A stretch of DNA of 64,000 bases. It comes from Lachnospiraceae bacterium. GTDB taxonomy: Bacteria > Bacillota > Clostridia > Lachnospirales > Lachnospiraceae. Below the pieces are notes generated by a model, which ran no database searches, was not told where the DNA came from, and worked only from the letters and a program-made list of their open reading frames with translations. A program made the translations under genes and the position numbers. Location of the stretch: NCBI GenBank assembly GCA_017399445.1, contig JAFQCM010000056.1, positions 1 to 64,000 on the forward strand, in the 5' to 3' direction. This document shows, one piece after another, positions 1 through 8,533 of this stretch; position 1 is the first letter of the stretch, and each line of letters starts with the position of its first letter.

Positions 1-130
1 CTGTACACAGCATACTGTGTACAGTAACGAATTTCAGCCCATTTTAAATGCATCTGCGATGCATGGGGCTGAAATTTTGTCGCCACCACTTCTTGGCGCA
101 TAGCTTGACAGCTAGTGTCAAGCTTGCGTC
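1..130. repeat. cluster of consecutive hairpins at window edge
   Basis: The first 309 bases hold no gene. Instead there are several inverted repeats in a row: a perfect 10-bp palindrome with loop CATA (1-24), the terminator-like hairpin listed at 30-78, a short CGCCA/TGGCG hairpin (81-98), and a perfect 9-bp AGCTTGACA/TGTCAAGCT stem (102-124) that CGCA/TGCG extends across a one-base bulge. The first may belong to a gene upstream of the window. The rest could be a structured leader or a small repeat element. The stretch from 130 to 235 shows nothing further. Confidence 0.5.
30..78 (+). terminator. probable intrinsic terminator of an upstream gene
   Basis: AATTTCAGCCC pairs with GGGCTGAAATT around an inner ATGCAT/ATGCAT stem with loop CTGCG. 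The 3' arm runs into a short T tract. It would end transcription entering from beyond the left edge; the T tract is weak. Confidence 0.5.
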
Positions 131-235
131 TGTATAGTAACATTTATTTTAGCATTTCCTGTAGGTATTCTTCGAAAATTGTAAAACAAAAAAGAAAATG
201 CAAAAATTATGTAAAAATTTGAAGATGAAATTCAA

Positions 236-264
236 TTGAAACCTTTGAACTTCCTAGGTATAAT
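236..264 (+). promoter_or_regulatory. sigma-A promoter for the 310 gene
   Basis: TTGAAA, a 17-base spacer, then TATAAT. The expected transcript start lies about 40 bases before the ATG at 310. Confidence 0.6.
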
Positions 265-309
265 CAGTTTTGAAATACGTGGTTTTAACAAAAAGCAGAG
301 GTGAACAAA

Positions 310-1005
310 ATGAGTATAAGTATGTATGAATTAGTAAAACATGGGTACCTTATTAACTTAAGTCTAGTATTTGCACTTTTAGCAATTTTAAGCAGACTGA
401 TTATGGGAATTATTTACGATTATCTTTTGAAAGAGACAGAAAATATAGGAATGTCAAAATCAAAGTTTGGCAGAAACTATAAAAACAAAGTATCCAGCAG
501 TATTGGAATTGAGCGCCCTGTGCGTAATGTGGTTACTTTTGTGGAAAAGTACATAAGAAAACAGCGCTACATGGGGATAACTCTCCGGGGATGGGAATTA
601 ACATCCATAAGATTTATGTTAGTTGCAGTAATAATAAATATATTTGTTACTGCATATGCAATTGTAAAAAATATGACTATGGAACTGATTGTATGGAGTA
701 TTATTATTAATATCATTGCAGTATTATTATTTTTTCTGGCAGAAACATTAATTGATTCTTCTTATAAGTATGACGGAATCAAAATAAATATGCAAAATTA
801 TGTGGAAAATGATTATGTAAATCACTGTAATGCAATCAAAGAGGCAGAAGCAGAACTGGAAGGCAAAGAAAATGGTCAGAGTGTCAAAATGATTGAAGAA
901 AGAATGGAAAAAATCGAAGAAAAACTTATGACATCAGAAAATAAATCCTTATCTTCAAGCGAAGCAAAGATTATTCAGGACGTATTAAAAGAATTTTTAG
1001 CTTGA
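310..1005 (+). CDS. hypothetical membrane protein with C-terminal coiled coil
   Basis: A 231-residue protein I do not recognise. The first third has a hydrophobic segment (about residues 12-32) and there are two more near the middle (about 100-145). The last 60 residues are charged and heptad-like (many E, K, M), suggesting a cytoplasmic coiled coil. I chose the ATG at 310 because AGAGGTG lies six bases before it; the in-frame GTG at 301 is inside that ribosome binding site. A good promoter precedes it, and pgi follows after about 100 bases with a promoter of its own, so it is probably a single-gene unit. A role in envelope or membrane organisation is possible but is a guess. Confidence 0.75.
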   Translation: MSISMYELVKHGYLINLSLVFALLAILSRLIMGIIYDYLLKETENIGMSKSKFGRNYKNKVSSSIGIERPVRNVVTFVEKYIRKQRYMGITLRGWELTSIRFMLVAVIINIFVTAYAIVKNMTMELIVWSIIINIIAVLLFFLAETLIDSSYKYDGIKINMQNYVENDYVNHCNAIKEAEAELEGKENGQSVKMIEERMEKIEEKLMTSENKSLSSSEAKIIQDVLKEFLA

Positions 1006-1030
1006 TTATATAGTCTATGTTTGCTAAAAT
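1002..1030 (+). promoter_or_regulatory. sigma-A promoter for pgi
   Basis: TTGATT, a 17-base spacer, TAAAAT. It overlaps the stop codon of the preceding gene and lies about 75 bases before the pgi start. Confidence 0.5.
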
Positions 1031-1106
1031 GGCTATAAGTGCGGATAATTACATAGAGATGTAATTCAACATGAAAGTGATTCAAAAGTAAAAGGAGTGT
1101 GCGGTA

Positions 1107-2453
1107 ATGTCAAAAGTAACATTTGATTATTCAAAAGCAACAGGATTTATTAACGAAAAAGAAGTAGAAAATATGAAAAAGCTTGCCCTTGATGCAAAGG
1201 AACAGCTTGTTTCTAAAACAGGTGCAGGAAACGACTTTTTAGGATGGATTGATTTACCTGTAAATTATGACAAAGATGAGTTTGAAAGAATTAAAAAAGC
1301 AGCAGCAAAAATTCAGAATGATTCTGAAGTATTGATTGTAATTGGTATTGGTGGATCTTACCTTGGAGCAAGAGCTGCAATTGAATTCTTAAGACATAAT
1401 TTCTATAATTCTGTGTCAAAAGAAGTTAGAAAAACACCTGAAATCTATTATGCAGGTAACAGCATCAGCAGCACATATTTGAAACACTTACTTGATGTTG
1501 TTGGCGATAGAGATTTCTCAGTAAATATTATTTCAAAATCAGGAACAACTACAGAACCAGCTATTGCATTCCGTATTTTTAAGAAGAAACTGGAAGAAAA
1601 ATATGGTAAAGAAGAAGCTGCAAAGAGAATCTATGCTACTACAGATAAAGCAAAGGGAGCATTAAAGAACTTAGCTACAGAAGAAGGATACGAAACATTT
1701 GTAGTACCTGATGATGTAGGTGGACGTTTCTCAGTTCTTACAGCAGTAGGTTTACTTCCTATCGCAGTAAGTGGTGCTGATATTACAAAATTAATGGAAG
1801 GTGCAGCTTCTGGAAGAAAACGTGCATTAGAGGCTGATTTTGAAGAAAATGATGCATTAAAATATGCTGCAATCAGAAATATCTTATTACGCAAAGGTAA
1901 AATGGTAGAAATCGTAGCAAACTACGAACCAAGCCTTCACTATGTATCTGAATGGTGGAAACAGTTATATGGAGAATCAGAAGGTAAAGACCAGAAAGGT
2001 ATTTTCCCAGCAGCAGTTGACTTAACAACAGACTTACATTCTATGGGACAGTTTATTCAGGACGGTGCAAGAATTATGTTCGAAACTGTTATGAATATTC
2101 AGACATCTAAGGAAGAAGTTATCTTAGAAGAAGAACCAGTAGATTTAGATGGATTAAACTATCTTGCTGGAAAGAGCGTAGACTTTATTAATAAGAGTGC
2201 TATGAATGGTACTATCTTAGCTCATACAGATGGTAATGTTCCAAACTTATTAGTAGAAATTCCAGAGCAGAACGAATTCTATTTGGGTGAGTTATTCTAC
2301 TTCTTCGAATTTGCTTGTGGTATCAGTGGATATCTCTTAGGAGTGAATCCATTTGATCAACCAGGTGTAGAAAGCTACAAGAAGAACATGTTTGCTTTAC
2401 TTGGTAAACCAGGATTCGAAAAAGAAAGAGAAGAATTATTAAAGAGACTTTAA
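1107..2453 (+). CDS. pgi: glucose-6-phosphate isomerase
   Basis: Interconverts glucose 6-phosphate and fructose 6-phosphate in cytoplasmic glycolysis and gluconeogenesis. At 448 residues it matches the short bacterial form of the enzyme. Visible signatures are the sugar-phosphate site SKSGTTTEP (143-151), the family signature [13 protein letters not shown] (from about 203), GESEGK with the catalytic glutamate, and DLHSMGQ with the catalytic histidine. AAAGGAG lies before the ATG. A promoter sits between it and the gene to the left, and a strong terminator follows, so it is monocistronic. Codon use is that of a highly expressed gene. Confidence 0.97.
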   Translation: MSKVTFDYSKATGFINEKEVENMKKLALDAKEQLVSKTGAGNDFLGWIDLPVNYDKDEFERIKKAAAKIQNDSEVLIVIGIGGSYLGARAAIEFLRHNFYNSVSKEVRKTPEIYYAGNSISSTYLKHLLDVVGDRDFSVNIISKSGTTTEPAIAFRIFKKKLEEKYGKEEAAKRIYATTDKAKGALKNLATEEGYETFVVPDDVGGRFSVLTAVGLLPIAVSGADITKLMEGAASGRKRALEADFEENDALKYAAIRNILLRKGKMVEIVANYEPSLHYVSEWWKQLYGESEGKDQKGIFPAAVDLTTDLHSMGQFIQDGARIMFETVMNIQTSKEEVILEEEPVDLDGLNYLAGKSVDFINKSAMNGTILAHTDGNVPNLLVEIPEQNEFYLGELFYFFEFACGISGYLLGVNPFDQPGVESYKKNMFALLGKPGFEKEREELLKRL

Positions 2454-2493
2454 TTTAAAGATTGTAAAAATTGATTTTAATAAGTAAAACACC

Positions 2494-2524
2494 AAAGGCG
2501 GCGGTATCCAACCACCGCCTTTTT
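2494..2524 (+). terminator. intrinsic terminator of pgi
   Basis: AAAGGCGG and CCGCCTTT form the stem, extended by GGT/ACC across one mismatch, followed by five T residues. Confidence 0.85.
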
Positions 2525-2541
2525 ACGAGAGGAAATGATGT

Positions 2542-4008
2542 ATGAAGATAGTAATGCTTGAAAGAAACAGTCTTGGTACAGATGTGGATGTGGAACAATT
2601 TAAAAAATTTGGAGAATTTGTTGCATATGACACTTCAGACCAGTCAAACACACCATCAAGAATTCAGGATGCAGATATTGTAATTGTAAATAAAGTAAAA
2701 TTAAACGAAACCACATTAAAGAATGCAAAAAACGTAAAACTCATTTGCATTACCGCTACAGGAACAGATAATGTAGATAAAGAATATGCTACCAGTCGTG
2801 GAATTGCAGTTACAAATGTTAGTGGATATTCTACAAGTTCTGTAGCTCAACATACCTTTGCCTTATTATTTTACATATTAGAAAAACTAGATTACTACAA
2901 TGATTACGTAAAAACGGGAAACTATACGGAAAGTGGTATGTTTTCTCATTTTGATAAAAAATACAAAGAATTGGAAGGAATGACTTGGGGAATTATCGGC
3001 CTTGGTGCTATTGGAAGAAAAGTAGCTCAGATTGCGTCTGCTTTTGGTTGCAAAGTGATTTACTATTCTGCCTCTGGAAAAAATACTTCCACAGACTATA
3101 AGCAGGTGGATTTTGATACTTTATTAAAAGAATCAGATATTATAAGTATTCACGCTCCATTAACCGAAAAAACGCAGGGCTTGATGAATGAATCCGCTTT
3201 CAAAAAAATGAAAAACACAGCAATATTAATTAATGTAGGCAGAGGATCTATCGTTGATGATAGAGCTTTGGCAGATGCATTAAAATCCGATGAAATTGCA
3301 GGTGCAGGATTAGACGTATTAAGCAAGGAGCCATTAGAAAAAACAAATCCATTATATGAAATTAAGGATAGCTGCAAGCTTATTATTACACCGCATATGG
3401 CGTGGGCGTCAGAAGAAGCAAGAAAACGTCTGGTAGATTCTGTGGCAGAAAATATTGAAGCATTCCAGAAAGGAAATCCAATAAATGTAGTTAATAAAGA
3501 ATTGTTCCTTCGTAACGTAATCTTAATTGGAATGCCTGGTGTTGGAAAGAGTACAGTTGGTGTATTGCTTGCAAAGAAGTTAGGATATCAGTTTATTGAT
3601 TCCGATTTATTAATTCAATCTAGAGAAAAAAGATTATTAAAAGACATTATTGCGGAAGAAGGACTGGATGGATTTTTGGAAATTGAAGCAGATGTGAATG
3701 CAACAGTAGAAATCGAGAACGTAGTTTTGGCTACAGGTGGAAGTGTAGTGTATAAAGAACGTGCCATGAAACATCTTAGCGAAGTTGGAACTATTGTATA
3801 TTTAAAAGTGTCTTATGAAGAGTTAAGCAAACGCTTAGGAGACTTAAAAGAGCGTGGTGTTGCACTAAAGGAAGGTCAGACTTTGCTTGATTTATATGAA
3901 GAAAGAAATCCTTTGTATGAAAAATATGCAGATATTGTGGTGGATGAGGAAAATCTGGGTCTGGATGAAACCCTCGATAAAGTTCTTTACAATCTCAGAA
4001 AAAATTGA
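2542..4008 (+). CDS. D-2-hydroxyacid dehydrogenase fused to a shikimate-kinase-like domain
   Basis: A 488-residue two-domain protein. Residues 1-318 form an NAD-dependent D-2-hydroxyacid dehydrogenase (hydroxypyruvate reductase / D-lactate dehydrogenase type): nucleotide motif GLGAIG (153-158), catalytic R234 in NVGRGS, E263 in KEPLE and H285 in TPHMAW. Residues 324-488 resemble shikimate kinase: P-loop GMPGVGKS (330-337), DSD (353-355), LATGGS (397-401) and ERNPLYE (454-460). Against the E. coli AroK sequence, the shikimate-binding arginine of the GFR motif is leucine here (L379) and the GGG motif is GGS. The kinase may therefore use another substrate, or the domain may be regulatory. No internal start or frameshift is visible; both halves read in one frame. 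A terminator precedes it and the M23 gene follows after 64 bases. Confidence 0.85.
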   Translation: MKIVMLERNSLGTDVDVEQFKKFGEFVAYDTSDQSNTPSRIQDADIVIVNKVKLNETTLKNAKNVKLICITATGTDNVDKEYATSRGIAVTNVSGYSTSSVAQHTFALLFYILEKLDYYNDYVKTGNYTESGMFSHFDKKYKELEGMTWGIIGLGAIGRKVAQIASAFGCKVIYYSASGKNTSTDYKQVDFDTLLKESDIISIHAPLTEKTQGLMNESAFKKMKNTAILINVGRGSIVDDRALADALKSDEIAGAGLDVLSKEPLEKTNPLYEIKDSCKLIITPHMAWASEEARKRLVDSVAENIEAFQKGNPINVVNKELFLRNVILIGMPGVGKSTVGVLLAKKLGYQFIDSDLLIQSREKRLLKDIIAEEGLDGFLEIEADVNATVEIENVVLATGGSVVYKERAMKHLSEVGTIVYLKVSYEELSKRLGDLKERGVALKEGQTLLDLYEERNPLYEKYADIVVDEENLGLDETLDKVLYNLRKN

Positions 4009-4072
4009 TAAAATTAATAGTTGCAAATTTTAATAGATGATGAGATTAGAAAGAGTATTAAGGAGATGTAAA

Positions 4073-5626
4073 ATGAAAAAGTGGACAAAGCATAAGAAGC
4101 AGATGTCCCTATTTTTTGCCATGGGAGCGATGGCTTCTGTTCTCGGGATATGGACAATACATCCAATTTTTGAAAGTTTTGAAGAAAAGGATGATAATTA
4201 CTATACACTTACATTAAATGGAACCATGATAGGAAATGTGTCTTCTATGGATGGGGTAGAAGAGATGCTGTTAGAAGAAAAATCCAAAGTAGCATCCGAA
4301 CAGGAAGGATTAACAATAGTTAAGGCGGATTTGGATTATACATCAGAAAAGAAAATATTTGCCACAACTACATCAGATAAAAAATTAAAGGAAAATATGT
4401 ACAATGTACTGAAAGATGGTACAGTTACATTTAATCAGAAAGCGTATACAGTAAAAATTAATCAGTTTACAGTAACTTTGGCATCCAAAGAAGAAGTAGT
4501 TGAGTTGTTAAACGCGGCGAAAGCAAAGTTTGATATTGATGAAATGTATCAGGTAGAATTAATAACAGATGATTCCAGAGAATTAAATGTTATGACAACA
4601 GATATTGTAAAAGTATCTAAAAGTAAAAATACCAATCCAAACGTTTCATCTTCTTTGATTAATGCAGGAATCTGTACAGTTACGGATGAATTGTCTTATG
4701 GAAAGGAAGATTTAGAGGATTTATATACAGAAGGAATTATAGATATTTCTTTTGCAGATGCAGTGGAAGTGGTAGAGTCTTATGTACAGGATGATGAAAT
4801 TACTCCTTTAAATGAAGCCATAGATTTGGTAACAAAAGACAAGGAAAAAAACAAGATATATGAAGTTAAATCAGGGGATAGTCTTTCTGTAATTGCAGAA
4901 AATTTTAATACTACAGTGGACAATCTGGTTGCTATAAATGAAAATATCGAAAACGCAGATTCTATGATTCGAATTGGCGATGAAATTACAGTAACAGTTC
5001 CGGAACCAGAATTATCTGTAATAACCAAGGAAGAACAGATGTATTCAGAAGAATATCAGGCAGAAACTCAGTATATAGATAATGATTCCTGGTACACCAC
5101 TCAGCAGGAGGTGCGTCAGGAGGCAAGTACTGGAGAAAGAAATGTAGTAGCTGTTGTTACTAGTAGGAATGGAACAGAAACAGGAAGAGAAATTCTTCAT
5201 GAAGAAATTATAAAAGAATCCCAGCCGGCAATTATCGAGCGTGGAACTAAAACACCACCAACATATATTAAACCGATTTCTGGTGGAACATTTACATCAG
5301 GGTTTAAATATCGTTGGGGAAGATGGCACAAAGGTGTTGACTGGGCATGCCCGGTAGGAACCGCAGTAAAAGCCTCCTCTGCAGGAACTGTAGTCAGTGC
5401 AGGATGGGCAAGTGGATATGGCTATTGTGTAAAAATTAATCATTCTGATGGTCGTCAAACTAGATATGCACACTTAAGTAAAATCCTAGTTTCTGCTGGA
5501 GATACGGTATCTCAAGGTGAAAAAATTGCATTAAGTGGTAACACTGGAAGAAGTACAGGACCACATTTGCATTTTGAAATATTGATCGGAGGAACACAAG
5601 TGAATCCACTTCCGTATTTAGAGTAA
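4073..5626 (+). CDS. membrane-anchored LysM / M23 cell-wall endopeptidase
   Basis: A 517-residue envelope protein expected to cut or bind peptidoglycan outside the cell. Order: a short basic N-terminus and one membrane segment (about residues 12-30), a long exported region, a LysM peptidoglycan-binding repeat beginning IYEVKSGDSLSVIAENF, a G5-like stretch, and a C-terminal M23 (lysostaphin/LytM) domain. The M23 metal and catalytic motifs are intact: HKGVDWA (HxxxD), YAHLS and HLHFE. I prefer the ATG at 4073, which has AAGGAG seven bases upstream; the in-frame ATG at 4037 lacks a binding site. The layout resembles cell-separation or SpoIIQ-like hydrolases, but the precise role cannot be read. 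Confidence 0.88.
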   Translation: MKKWTKHKKQMSLFFAMGAMASVLGIWTIHPIFESFEEKDDNYYTLTLNGTMIGNVSSMDGVEEMLLEEKSKVASEQEGLTIVKADLDYTSEKKIFATTTSDKKLKENMYNVLKDGTVTFNQKAYTVKINQFTVTLASKEEVVELLNAAKAKFDIDEMYQVELITDDSRELNVMTTDIVKVSKSKNTNPNVSSSLINAGICTVTDELSYGKEDLEDLYTEGIIDISFADAVEVVESYVQDDEITPLNEAIDLVTKDKEKNKIYEVKSGDSLSVIAENFNTTVDNLVAINENIENADSMIRIGDEITVTVPEPELSVITKEEQMYSEEYQAETQYIDNDSWYTTQQEVRQEASTGERNVVAVVTSRNGTETGREILHEEIIKESQPAIIERGTKTPPTYIKPISGGTFTSGFKYRWGRWHKGVDWACPVGTAVKASSAGTVVSAGWASGYGYCVKINHSDGRQTRYAHLSKILVSAGDTVSQGEKIALSGNTGRSTGPHLHFEILIGGTQVNPLPYLE

Positions 5627-5693
5627 GATAATTGAATAAGGAGCTCAGGTTTGTTTTTCATGCAACATTTCCTTCTGCTACCCAAATTTCGTA

Positions 5694-5721
5694 TTTACAA
5701 ATGGAAAGATTGTGTTATAAT
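5694..5721 (+). promoter_or_regulatory. sigma-A promoter upstream of murA
   Basis: TTTACA, a 16-base spacer, TATAAT. This would give a murA leader of about 140 bases, in which I see no recognisable riboswitch. Confidence 0.55.
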
Positions 5722-5868
5722 GAAATATGGCATGTTTCTGGGGATGTTTACGAAAAGTAAGAAGGATACCCCATATTTTAGAGGAAATTAGGAATATTTT
5801 AACACAAATTAACATAAATATAGTAGGAAATGAATGGAAATAATTATAGAATAATATAGAGGTGTGTA

Positions 5869-7161
5869 ATGGAACAATACGTTATTAAAGGCGGCAATCC
5901 ATTAGTTGGAGAAGTAAAAATCGGCGGTGCAAAAAATGCAGCACTGGCTATTCTTGCAGCAGCAATTATGACAGATGAAACAGTTTTAATAGAAAACCTT
6001 CCGGATGTAAGAGACATTAATGTATTATTACAGGCAATTGAAGGAATTGGGGCAGCTGTTGAAAGAATTGACAGACATACTGTAAAAATTAATGGTTCCA
6101 TGATTCGGGATGTAAATATTGAATATGAATATATAAAAAAAATACGAGCTTCTTATTATCTGCTTGGTGCATTATTGGGAAAATACAAAAAAGCAGAAGT
6201 TGCACTTCCTGGAGGATGCAATATAGGAAGTCGTCCAATTGACCAGCATATTAAAGGTTTTCGTGCACTAGGTGCAGATGTAAGAATCGAGCATGGATTG
6301 ATTATTACAGAAGCAGAACAGTTGATTGGAAACCATGTTTATTTGGACGTGGTATCTGTGGGAGCTACCATTAATATTATGATGGTGGCTGCACTTTCTC
6401 AAGGAAATACCATTTTGGAAAATGCAGCAAAAGAGCCACACGTAGTAGATGTAGCCAACTTTTTAAATAGTATGGGTGCTAATATTAAAGGTGCCGGTAC
6501 TGATGTGATTAGAATTAAAGGGGTTGAAAAACTTCATAAAACAGAATATTCTATTATTCCTGATCAGATTGAAGCAGGAACTTTTATGTTTGCAGCAGCT
6601 GCAACAAAAGGGGATATCACTGTTAAAAATGTAATACCAAAACATTTAGAAGCAACCACAGCAAAGCTTTTGGAAATTGGATGTGAAGTGGAAGAATTTG
6701 ATGATGCAGTAAGAGTAGTATCTTCTAAACCATTAAAGCATACCCATGTAAAAACTCTTCCATACCCTGGATATCCTACTGATATGCAGCCACAGATAGC
6801 AGTAACACTTGGTTTGTCAGAAGGTACAAGTATTATCACAGAAAGTATCTTTGAAAACAGATTTAAGTATGTAGATGAACTGGCTCGTATGGGCGGAGAT
6901 ATCAAGGTAGAAGGAAATACAGCAATTATTAATGGTGTTTCCAAGTATACAGGAGCTAGAGTCAGTGCACCGGATTTGAGAGCTGGAGCAGCACTTGTAA
7001 TTGCAGGTCTGGCAGCAGAAGGCATCACGGTAGTGGACGATATCGTGTATATTCAAAGAGGATATGAATGTTTCGAAGAAAAACTAAGAGGTCTTGGAGC
7101 TCAGATTGAAAAAGTGAGCAGTGAAAATGAAATTCATAAATTTAGATTAAAAGTTGGATAA
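5869..7161 (+). CDS. murA: UDP-N-acetylglucosamine 1-carboxyvinyltransferase
   Basis: Catalyses the first committed step of peptidoglycan synthesis, adding enolpyruvate from PEP to UDP-GlcNAc in the cytoplasm. The 430 residues cover the full two-lobed family. The substrate pair K22-N23 lies in GGAKNAALA, and the catalytic, fosfomycin-reactive cysteine is C117 in PGGCNIGSRP. Having Cys rather than Asp predicts fosfomycin sensitivity. GAGGTG precedes the ATG. A promoter lies upstream and a strong shared terminator downstream. In Bacillus murAA sits near the atp genes and ywmB; here murA and the atp-ywmB block are about 17 kb apart. Confidence 0.97.
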   Translation: MEQYVIKGGNPLVGEVKIGGAKNAALAILAAAIMTDETVLIENLPDVRDINVLLQAIEGIGAAVERIDRHTVKINGSMIRDVNIEYEYIKKIRASYYLLGALLGKYKKAEVALPGGCNIGSRPIDQHIKGFRALGADVRIEHGLIITEAEQLIGNHVYLDVVSVGATINIMMVAALSQGNTILENAAKEPHVVDVANFLNSMGANIKGAGTDVIRIKGVEKLHKTEYSIIPDQIEAGTFMFAAAATKGDITVKNVIPKHLEATTAKLLEIGCEVEEFDDAVRVVSSKPLKHTHVKTLPYPGYPTDMQPQIAVTLGLSEGTSIITESIFENRFKYVDELARMGGDIKVEGNTAIINGVSKYTGARVSAPDLRAGAALVIAGLAAEGITVVDDIVYIQRGYECFEEKLRGLGAQIEKVSSENEIHKFRLKVG

Positions 7162-7162
7162 A

Positions 7163-7205
7163 AAACTGCTGAGTCGTGGGATAGAAGCGACTCAGCAGTT
7201 TTTGT
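7163..7205. terminator. bidirectional terminator between murA and the HD-GYP gene
   Basis: A perfect 15-bp stem, AAACTGCTGAGTCG paired with CGACTCAGCAGTTT, with A and T tracts on both sides. It serves the two convergent genes. Confidence 0.9.
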
Positions 7206-7209
7206 TTAT

Positions 7210-8286
7210 TTATACAAGTGCTTTTATGTACAAGTCAGTGTTTTTGGATAAATCAATAAATGTACTTCCTGCTTTTACCACCGGTCTGGAAAGAAATTGT
7301 TTATTAATCATAACAATTTCTGCAGTTTGTCCATCGCTTAATAAAACAGTATTGTTGATAAATGCACTTGAAATATGTTCAAGGAAAGTAAGAATATATC
7401 TTGCGTCATATTTTTGTAAGCCTTCTAACTCAAACTGCTTAATCACATCAAATGGACAAATTGGATCACGGTATGCTCTTGCAGAAGTAAGAGAATCGTA
7501 TTCAGAGGCAATTCCTACAATCTTTGCAAAATCATTGATTTGTGAAGATTTGTATGCTTTTGGGTAACCAGTGCCATCACATCTTTCATGATGCATCAAA
7601 GCAACTGCTTTGACTCTTTCATCAATATCCTGATTTTTTAAGATTTCATAACCATATATGGTGTGTGCCTGCATAAGATTTCTTTCAGAAGGAGTTAATT
7701 CCTCTGTTTTTCTTGTAATTGAATCAGATACACGGATTTTCCCAATATCATGTAAAAGTCCGGCTAAAGTAAGGGCATCTAGATCTTTTTTGCTCATTCC
7801 AAGCCATTTACCAAATACGTTACATATTAAAGAAGTATTTAGTGCATGAACATAAGTAGAATCGTCATATTCTCTCATACAATGTAACATGTCAAATACA
7901 TTAATTCCGCCAGAACTTTCTATTACAGAATAAACTCTGCCAACAAGTTCATTTGAATCAATTTTTTCATCATTATTAGCAATTTCAAAAAAATTAGTTT
8001 TAAATTTGTAAATACTTTTAAAGAATTCTTCTTTGAATGCTTTATATTCAGAAGAACGTTTTAAACGTTTCGAATAAGAAGCAACAGATAAATCTTCAGA
8101 TTCATTATCATCTACAGATGAAATTTCTTTTATTTTCACCCGCTGGACAGAATAAAACCCCAATTTGTTAATCAAATAATCTGTAAGTTCTGTTCCTTTA
8201 GGAACCAAAAGTTTGTTTCCAAATATAAAAACATCCTCTGCTAAAATCATTCCCTCTTTTAAATCTCCCACCGCCAAAAATGCCAT
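7210..8286 (-). CDS. HD-GYP domain protein, probable cyclic-di-GMP phosphodiesterase
   Basis: A 358-residue protein with an HD-GYP domain in its C-terminal half: LLHDIGK gives the HD pair at 179-180, and HHERCDGTGYP (232-242) holds the GYP motif. Such domains hydrolyse cyclic di-GMP. The N-terminal about 100 residues are a common HD-GYP partner region starting DLKEGMILAEDV. There is no membrane segment, so it is cytoplasmic. Start: ATG after CGGAGGTATCTT. It is transcribed alone, convergent with murA and divergent from the lipoprotein gene. With the chemoreceptors in this window it fits a motile organism. No GGDEF partner is encoded here. Confidence 0.9.
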   Translation of the reverse strand: MAFLAVGDLKEGMILAEDVFIFGNKLLVPKGTELTDYLINKLGFYSVQRVKIKEISSVDDNESEDLSVASYSKRLKRSSEYKAFKEEFFKSIYKFKTNFFEIANNDEKIDSNELVGRVYSVIESSGGINVFDMLHCMREYDDSTYVHALNTSLICNVFGKWLGMSKKDLDALTLAGLLHDIGKIRVSDSITRKTEELTPSERNLMQAHTIYGYEILKNQDIDERVKAVALMHHERCDGTGYPKAYKSSQINDFAKIVGIASEYDSLTSARAYRDPICPFDVIKQFELEGLQKYDARYILTFLEHISSAFINNTVLLSDGQTAEIVMINKQFLSRPVVKAGSTFIDLSKNTDLYIKALV

Positions 8287-8351
8287 AAGATACCTCCGTT
8301 CGTGACAAATTCGTAATAATTTACAAAAATGACTCAGTATAATATATATAC

Positions 8352-8380
8352 ATTTTAAGATTATACAGCAGAAAAGTCAA
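8352..8380 (-). promoter_or_regulatory. sigma-A promoter for the HD-GYP gene
   Basis: Reading the minus strand: TTGACT, a 17-base spacer, TAAAAT, about 65 bases before the start codon. Confidence 0.5.
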
Positions 8381-8533
8381 GAAATATTAAAAACAGACCA
8401 CCCCGCAAGAGAATTATCAAAAAAGGTCAAAAATTCATAAAATTTTAAAAGACTTTTCGCAAAAAATGTGATAGGCTAATAGTGCATGTTCTTATAGACA
8501 AAATAATACAGATATAGAAACAGGAGGAAATAT

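Noticed and set aside
6564..7028. 154-codon open frame antisense to murA
   Set aside because: A shadow of the strongly coding murA frame; no ribosome binding site.
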